In this document: piece after piece, positions 9,966-14,468 of the stretch
Position numbering within the stretch: position 1 is the first letter of the stretch
How the letters are laid out: every line of letters begins with the position of its first letter
NCBI RefSeq assembly: GCF_000499385.1
Contig: NW_013654733.1
Location: forward strand, 1 to 14,468
DNA: 14,468 nucleotides
Source: Eimeria necatrix
Lineage: Eukaryota; Apicomplexa; Conoidasida; Eucoccidiorida; Eimeriidae
Direction of reading: 5' to 3'
The notes under the pieces: generated by a model
What the model saw: the letters and a program-made list of their open reading frames with translations, nothing else
What the model was told of the DNA's origin: nothing
Database searches by the model: none
Made by a program: the position numbers and the translations under genes

Positions 9966-10018
9966 AGCTTGAAAAAGCTCAACGGTTCTTATGTCGTCCT
10001 TGGAAAGGACAACATAAG
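9966..10018. other. tandem hairpins, possible structured RNA element
   Basis: Hairpin 1 (9966-9979) is AGCTT-GAAA-AAGCT, a perfect 5-bp stem with a GAAA tetraloop on the + strand. Hairpin 2 (9988-10018) has arms CTTATGTCGTCCTT (9988-10001) and AAGGACAACATAAG (10005-10018), with 13 of 14 pairs formed around a 3-nt loop. A foldback this long and tight is unlikely by chance in the window (my rough estimate is a few percent). I do not recognise it as a tRNA, snRNA, snoRNA or ribozyme. It could also be a tiny foldback insertion. Confidence 0.45.
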
Positions 10019-10392
10019 CCCACAATGATGTACGGACCACAGCGTTAGGCGTAGTCTACGTGTTTAGTTATTAATGGCGAAGGCGTTCCCCACTTCAATG
10101 ACGCAATCTATTCCTGCGTATGTCAGTATTCATCAGCGCACGAAAACGCACTGACTTAATGTATGTTGGTTTCCGCCGCACACATATATATGCATACGTC
10201 ATGGCTACTGAAAAAAGCCAGAAAAGTAGTTCCTGCTCTGCGCAGCCATTGATGTGTTGCACAGCTTCTTTTGTGCGAAGATAACGTGTAATATCGCCTC
10301 TTAGTCTTTCGCTTGCTCTTATTCAGAAGAGCTAGCTATACCCGCAACGGACCAAAAAATGTCTTGTTGACAAAAGTACGTTCAATCCAAGG

Positions 10393-10400
10393 TATATAAA
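10393..10400 (+). promoter_or_regulatory. TATA-box-like sequence TATATAAA
   Basis: A good match to the eukaryotic TATA consensus. If used, initiation would fall near 10423-10430. Downstream, CAG then GTAATC at 10473 and CTTTTTAG ending at 10547 could bound a 75-nt intron. A 22-residue ATG frame at 10479-10547 (three Arg, then a hydrophobic ALMFLVTF end) lies within that interval. The next ATG (10564) opens only 23 codons. No gene is established downstream, so promoter activity is speculative. Confidence 0.2.
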
Positions 10401-10635
10401 GCCGATAAAGGCTTTCACCACTGGCCACCTTTTCATAATAACTGCAGCCCAGACACTTTTACAGGATAACAGGTAATCATGTTAGTGGCGGCAAGGAGGC
10501 GTATAGGCTCACTAGCTAAAGCATTAATGTTCCTTGTTACTTTTTAGAAGACGCATTGTTTATATGCCAAGCATTAAAAAGCTTGAGCTCACTGAAGACG
10601 TTACGTGTATATGCATTTTTAGCTTATGCAGCTGA

Positions 10636-11321
10636 AGCGATGCGTTTCCCACTATCTGTAGATGGATTGGACAGGTGAACAACGCAGTGAGCAACCTCAT
10701 GAGCATCAGTAGTTTAAAGCCGTGAAAAGCGCGTGCCTACACCGCCGTGACGTGCAGTTCATTTAGATAAACGTAGAACTTCCTATTTAAAAATTTGGGA
10801 TGGCTTGAAATTTGGTACGATGCAGCTAGGCGTACAGAAGACAACTTTTATTCAGCAAAACACTTTCCAAATACCATGATATTCGCCACCAGCTGCATTT
10901 GCACGGGCCCATGTCGATGATTGACAGCTTCTGCATCAGCGAAGTCTAGAGAAAAAATAAAGTAACCATACATTTTTTCTTATAACTATTTCAGCATGAT
11001 GACTTACGAGCTGCAAGAAGCCATAAATTCACACAATCATGCCGAGGTGGACCACTAGCTAATGTGTTTTAGATGTGGAAGACTGAGGAACTAATGCAAT
11101 ACATATGAAACTCATGTTTTTTCTTAACGTACATGCCACTCTATTCCAGAGCAATTAAGTCCGTTGTGCATTTAAGTTTCGCAATTAATATTCTGCCTTT
11201 CTCTCCAACTAGGACTACTGAGATAAGAACGCCACCATTCGTCCGTACCACACGAAAGCTAGAAAAACTTTTAGGAGTCGCACTGACGAAACAACGTCGA
11301 ATTGTTGTTATCAACAACTGG
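10636..11321. other. no gene recognised
   Basis: A/T-rich DNA with frequent stops in all frames over about 10640-11130. An AATAAA motif lies near 10957, with the sequence AAAAAATAAAG. A small foldback, GTTGTT-ATC-AACAAC, precedes the tandem repeat that follows. Nothing else is identifiable. Confidence 0.5.
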
Positions 11322-11415
11322 ACGTCTATGGGCCATCGACTGGTGGGTGGCGGAAATGAGCCTTTTCAGAAGAACGTCTATGGGCCATCGCTGGTGGGTG
11401 AGCTCCTTCAGAAGA
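11322..11415. repeat. tandem duplication, 52-bp and 42-bp units
   Basis: Unit 1 (11322-11373) and unit 2 (11374-11415) both begin ACGTCTATGGGCCATCG, both contain CTGGTGGGTG, and both end CTTCAGAAGA or its near match TTTTCAGAAGA. Unit 2 is about 10 bp shorter, through a 1-bp gap and a roughly 9-bp gap. The length difference is not a multiple of three relative to unit 1, so it would shift any reading frame through the repeat. This looks like a young minisatellite seed with two copies. Confidence 0.9.
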
Positions 11416-11665
11416 ACTCACCAGCTTTTGCATACAGTGTCTAGCACCTTCCTGGCTTACCAAGTGCGTTTGTGCCATGCAGAAGTGTGTCTTGTACAGA
11501 GCAATCATGGACCACATTAGACCACACTCGAACAAATTCAAGCCAATAATGGGAAACAATGCATAATAGTTCAAGGTTATGCATGGCAGAAGTCTCTGTG
11601 TCAGTGGGGCTTTTCTGTGTGCTATGCAACCCGCGAATCATCATGAGAGTGTCTGCAATGTCCTT

Positions 11666-11681
11666 GTCAAAGCGTCAAAGC
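11666..11681. repeat. exact 8-bp tandem repeat GTCAAAGC x2
   Basis: Two adjacent exact copies of GTCAAAGC. It lies in a stretch open in two + frames (11559-11780), neither recognised. Probably replication slippage, with no function inferred. Confidence 0.85.
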
Positions 11682-11779
11682 GATTATTGGTTCCCCCTCC
11701 AGAGCGGCAAAACAGAGTCAAAGCTGCTCAACATCTGGAAAACGTCGGAGGGTTCCCTAGTTAGCATACTGCTTGCGTA

Positions 11780-13414
11780 GCAACTCTATCTTCTTCTTTT
11801 CACGATGCTGCTCACAGTTTGTGGGCGTTCGTTCTTTATTTAGTCCATCATAGATTTGGCCTAAAATAATTTGTTAGCTGATGTGATAGAATGTAACAGT
11901 TGAGATCGGTTGGGTTTCACGGACCACTGCAAGTTCAATCTTGATGCACATCATTCGCCGACAGCTAGCCAGCAGTTTTGAATAGGCGAAAGTCCCGTGG
12001 CGCACATGTCATGTGGAGTGCATTACGGTAAACTCCAAGAATATGACATCGCATCATGAAAAGAAGGGTGTATACGAATTTGGTTTTTCAGGAGTCATTC
12101 GAATGTACGGGCCTTTAAAAACGCACCCGCAGTTTCACTAGGAGTAGTACAACTAATCGAACAGAAAAAAGAACGAATAGCGCTTACCCATCGAATATTT
12201 CGTCGAACAAATTTTCTTTTCAGTCCCATTCAGTGATTTATTGAGTTCTGCGCGTATGGTGATGCCAACCGTCTCTACAGTCGACGGCCTAGGAGGCCTC
12301 CGTCAGCTTTTTACTTTCACAAATTTATCTAGCACGAAACATTGAAGCGCGAATCCGCGGATCTATAGCTGCAGCTTGCTTGTGTCAAAAAGCTTTTGCA
12401 CCCATATTCATCAATCAGCGGCGCCAAAAAGAAGCGACTGTGTGCCAATTTGTAACGGAATCAGCACAGTTATCCTGAAAAATCCACAAAAAGCTCCCGC
12501 TTCAACGTTTGTGCGTGGAATAGCCTAAGCGTGCACTTTACTAGCGCAGTGCCCTGTATCTCAGGCTGGAATGGAGACGCTGAAGTGCCAAACAACGCCT
12601 GGGAATTGTAGTTGTTATGCCCCGCAGGTCAGGAGTAGCCTTGTTGTCATCTGAAAAATCAGCATACCCTTGGATGCCATTCAGCTGTGGAGGAATAGTA
12701 ACGAATTGGCCATTGGCGTTCCTGTGCCAACATCCGTGGAGTGAGGCTTAAGGTAAAACTCACAACCTGAGGTGGAGATGACGTGCACACTTCAGTGCTT
12801 AGGTATTCAGGTTTCTTCAACGTGGTACAAAGCAACCAGTTGTATTTTAGTATCCAATTCAATCAGTACACCAGTCCCTTAAGTTTTTCGAGCTTCAAGT
12901 TTAAACACACAACCTGAGTTCCACACGCCAGAAAAAATTTCCTTTGACCCATCATGGAGAACACACCATATGATGCTCTGTACGAGCACTAATGAGCGCT
13001 AAATTCACTTCTGCGAGTATTCTAGAGGATAATAAAGCGCATAGTCTGCATTGTTCGCTATGCGTAAAAGGCGTGTTTGCAACTGCTTCCAAGTCATGAG
13101 GGCATAAAGGTACAGAGATATTTGCCAGCAATTGCCGTTTTAGCATTCCAAATGCTCTTGCAACAATTAGAACTCACGATCTGAAACAATAGCGCCTAAG
13201 ACAAACGGGCATTTAATTAATCATGGAATTTGTGCACATTGAAAATTTCCGACTGTTTTGCTGGAGTGTAATGCTCCCAGCAGAGTTACATTTGCAGTGT
13301 CAATTATCTTCTACCATTTTTCCAAAGTACCTGCCAACGGGAAAAAATGCATGAAATCACCATTGAAACTTGAGAGGCTGACGTGGTTTGAATTTGCCTT
13401 GCGCGACTCTGCTA
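11780..13414. other. no gene recognised
   Basis: Stops are frequent in all frames. The only frames above 60 codons are on the minus strand at 12659-12862 and 12952-13146, and neither is recognisable. Contents include acceptor-like tracts ending at TTTTTCAG (near 12090) and TTCTTTTCAG (near 12222). GGAGGCCTCC, a perfect palindrome, lies at 12292-12301 and is flanked by GACGG and CCGTC. An AATAAA motif occurs near 13032. Confidence 0.5.
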
Positions 13415-13493
13415 TTTCGCCAGTATGAGCCGCACGCCTTCCAACCAGCACAGATCTTTATTTGAGGATCAGTCTGTCAACAGACTGGCGAAA
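13415..13493. repeat. nested inverted repeats with alternative pairings
   Basis: TTTCGCCAGT (13415-13424) is exactly complementary to ACTGGCGAAA (13484-13493), and they could pair as a 10-bp closing stem. Inside, GATCTTT and GAGGATC could form a 7-bp stem with G-T pairs and a 4-nt loop. CAGTCTGT-CA-ACAGACTG (13470-13487) is an 8-bp perfect hairpin whose right arm overlaps the outer stem, so the two folds exclude each other. Each repeat alone is expected about once by chance at these lengths and spacings. Confidence 0.5.
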
Positions 13494-13867
13494 ACATTCA
13501 TTCAAGACCCTTCGCGGGCCTCTATCGCGGGTTTTCAGGTTAAAACCTCAACAATATAGCTTCGGCTTACTATTGATCAATTCAGCATCAGTCAAGGCAC
13601 ATTTTTGTCTGATAAAGCCAATGCAGTAGCATTGAGAAACAGATATAAACTTTGAAGCATGGAAGCGAGGATTACCGATATTTAACACCATTAGTCCTGA
13701 GGCACGTCAGACGCACACAGCGAATGCTAGAAAACACATTATGACTGAGGCATGGCGATTCGCGAGGCACGTAATACGCGATACAGAGCAGTGGCCGGGG
13801 AGAACAATTAAAGCAAAGGCATTCCAGTGGTACGCAAAGCTCCACTGAGACACGAAAAATCATCCCC
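13494..13867. other. no gene recognised on + strand
   Basis: A minus-strand frame (13672-13923, 83 codons, Cys-rich) covers part of it but is not recognised. TCGCGGG occurs twice close together near 13512 and 13526. Confidence 0.4.
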
Positions 13868-13914
13868 ATGCACGCCTTCCTGAGAACGGCCGCGTCACGC
13901 ACTGCCGAGCTTGA

Positions 13915-14214
13915 GGCACACATTGCAGTACTGCTGGTGCTACGAATTTACGAGCAAAACGCTTTTTCCGTCATACACCGTATGGACGGTTGTCGCGTGG
14001 TCTTTGCGCTGTTGTTGTTTCGAAGCTTGCGGAAATCGAGTCAATGTCGCAGCAAAGACAGCCGGCTGCAGATCCACCCACAACCTGTGACAAGCAGCAA
14101 AGTCTAGCAGATGAAGCTATTGCGCTTGGCCAAACCACAGGAACCCCTCCCTGCACAAACGCCAAATCCAAAGCCGCGCAGCACTGCACAACAATGAAGT
14201 CTCTGGCAAACTAA
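13915..14214 (+). CDS. candidate coding frame or exon, unknown product
   Basis: The frame is open for 99 codons from just after a TGA (13912-13914) to TAA at 14212-14214. The only well-placed ATG is at 14044, giving 56 residues rich in Gln, Ala, Thr and Pro and without hydrophobic segments. This composition is common in disordered protein regions. An acceptor-like TTGCAG ends at 13928, so it could be a terminal exon. A second + frame (13868-14107, ATG start) and a minus frame (13971-14189) overlap it, so the openness may simply reflect base composition. No domain is recognised. Confidence 0.15.
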   Translation, partial: GTHCSTAGATNLRAKRFFRHTPYGRLSRGLCAVVVSKLAEIESMSQQRQPAADPPTTCDKQQSLADEAIALGQTTGTPPCTNAKSKAAQHCTTMKSLAN

Positions 14215-14468
14215 TTATCCAGACAAACCGCAAGTCGAGCTGATAGCTTGTGCATCAACAGTGGCTGTGCGCTTCTCCATATATAATAGCCAGAGCACAC
14301 GGGTCGCACCACGCTCACTCTCCACTACAAGCACACATCTTGGCCGGCACCAGTGACGCTTCTCAGAATGCCCCACGACTCTTTTAGATGCTTTTAGATG
14401 CTCGGGAGTGGACGAACAAACGCCTCTCTTTTCTTCTCCAAACATCCTAATCCGCCTCGTAACGCACT
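14215..14468. other. no gene recognised; TATA-like tract
   Basis: A minus-strand ATG frame spans 14215-14445 (76 codons, basic, unrecognised). ATATATAATAG near 14279-14289 is TATA-like, but no downstream gene fits inside the window. Confidence 0.35.
14381..14400. repeat. exact 10-bp tandem repeat CTTTTAGATG x2
   Basis: Two adjacent exact copies. A further C follows, matching the first base of a third unit. This is consistent with recent slippage. Confidence 0.95.

Noticed and set aside
93..12575. GAGACG/CGTCTC motifs (Toxoplasma-type promoter element)
   Set aside because: I count about eight, against about seven expected by chance, so there is no enrichment.

Overview
This window looks like gene-poor nuclear DNA from a eukaryote. 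It has no long open reading frame, no operon-like packing and no rRNA or tRNA gene that I can find. The longest uninterrupted frames are about 127 codons (1859-2242 and 3344-3724, both +). At a stop frequency near 1 codon in 20, about that length is expected by chance in six frames of 14.5 kb, so open-frame length alone supports no gene. GC content is in the mid-40s percent by eye. CpG is common (for example about eight in 181-240), which argues against a heavily methylated vertebrate genome. The hexamer GCATGC is about four-fold over-represented, which fits an apicomplexan (coccidian) genome but does not prove it. The taxonomic assignment is tentative.

Layout. 1-1570 begins with a 290-bp block that recurs, without gaps and at about 69% identity, at 1571-1860. 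The + strand in this part is strongly A+C-rich. 1861-7880 is mostly non-coding, with scattered short open frames, several short foldbacks and most of the GCATGC motifs. The best small candidates here are at 3238-3459, 3482-3874 (possibly spliced) and 5498-5701. 7884-8384 holds a possible short two-exon model whose putative intron contains a long GT microsatellite (8213-8298). 9204-9573 is open on both strands, and a further short frame follows at 9706-9930.

9966-10018 carries the clearest structural signal in the window: a small GAAA-loop hairpin followed by a nearly perfect 14-bp hairpin with a 3-nt loop. A TATA-box-like sequence lies at 10393-10400. A decayed 52/42-bp tandem duplication lies at 11322-11415. 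11780-13414 shows nothing I can name. Nested inverted repeats occur at 13415-13493. The last 600 bases are open in several frames and end with an exact 10-bp tandem repeat.

No set of genes in this window can be shown to work together, and I do not see a recognisable defence, metabolic or mobile-element system. The small CDS entries are low-confidence candidates. They are listed so that a reader with transcript or comparative data knows where to look.
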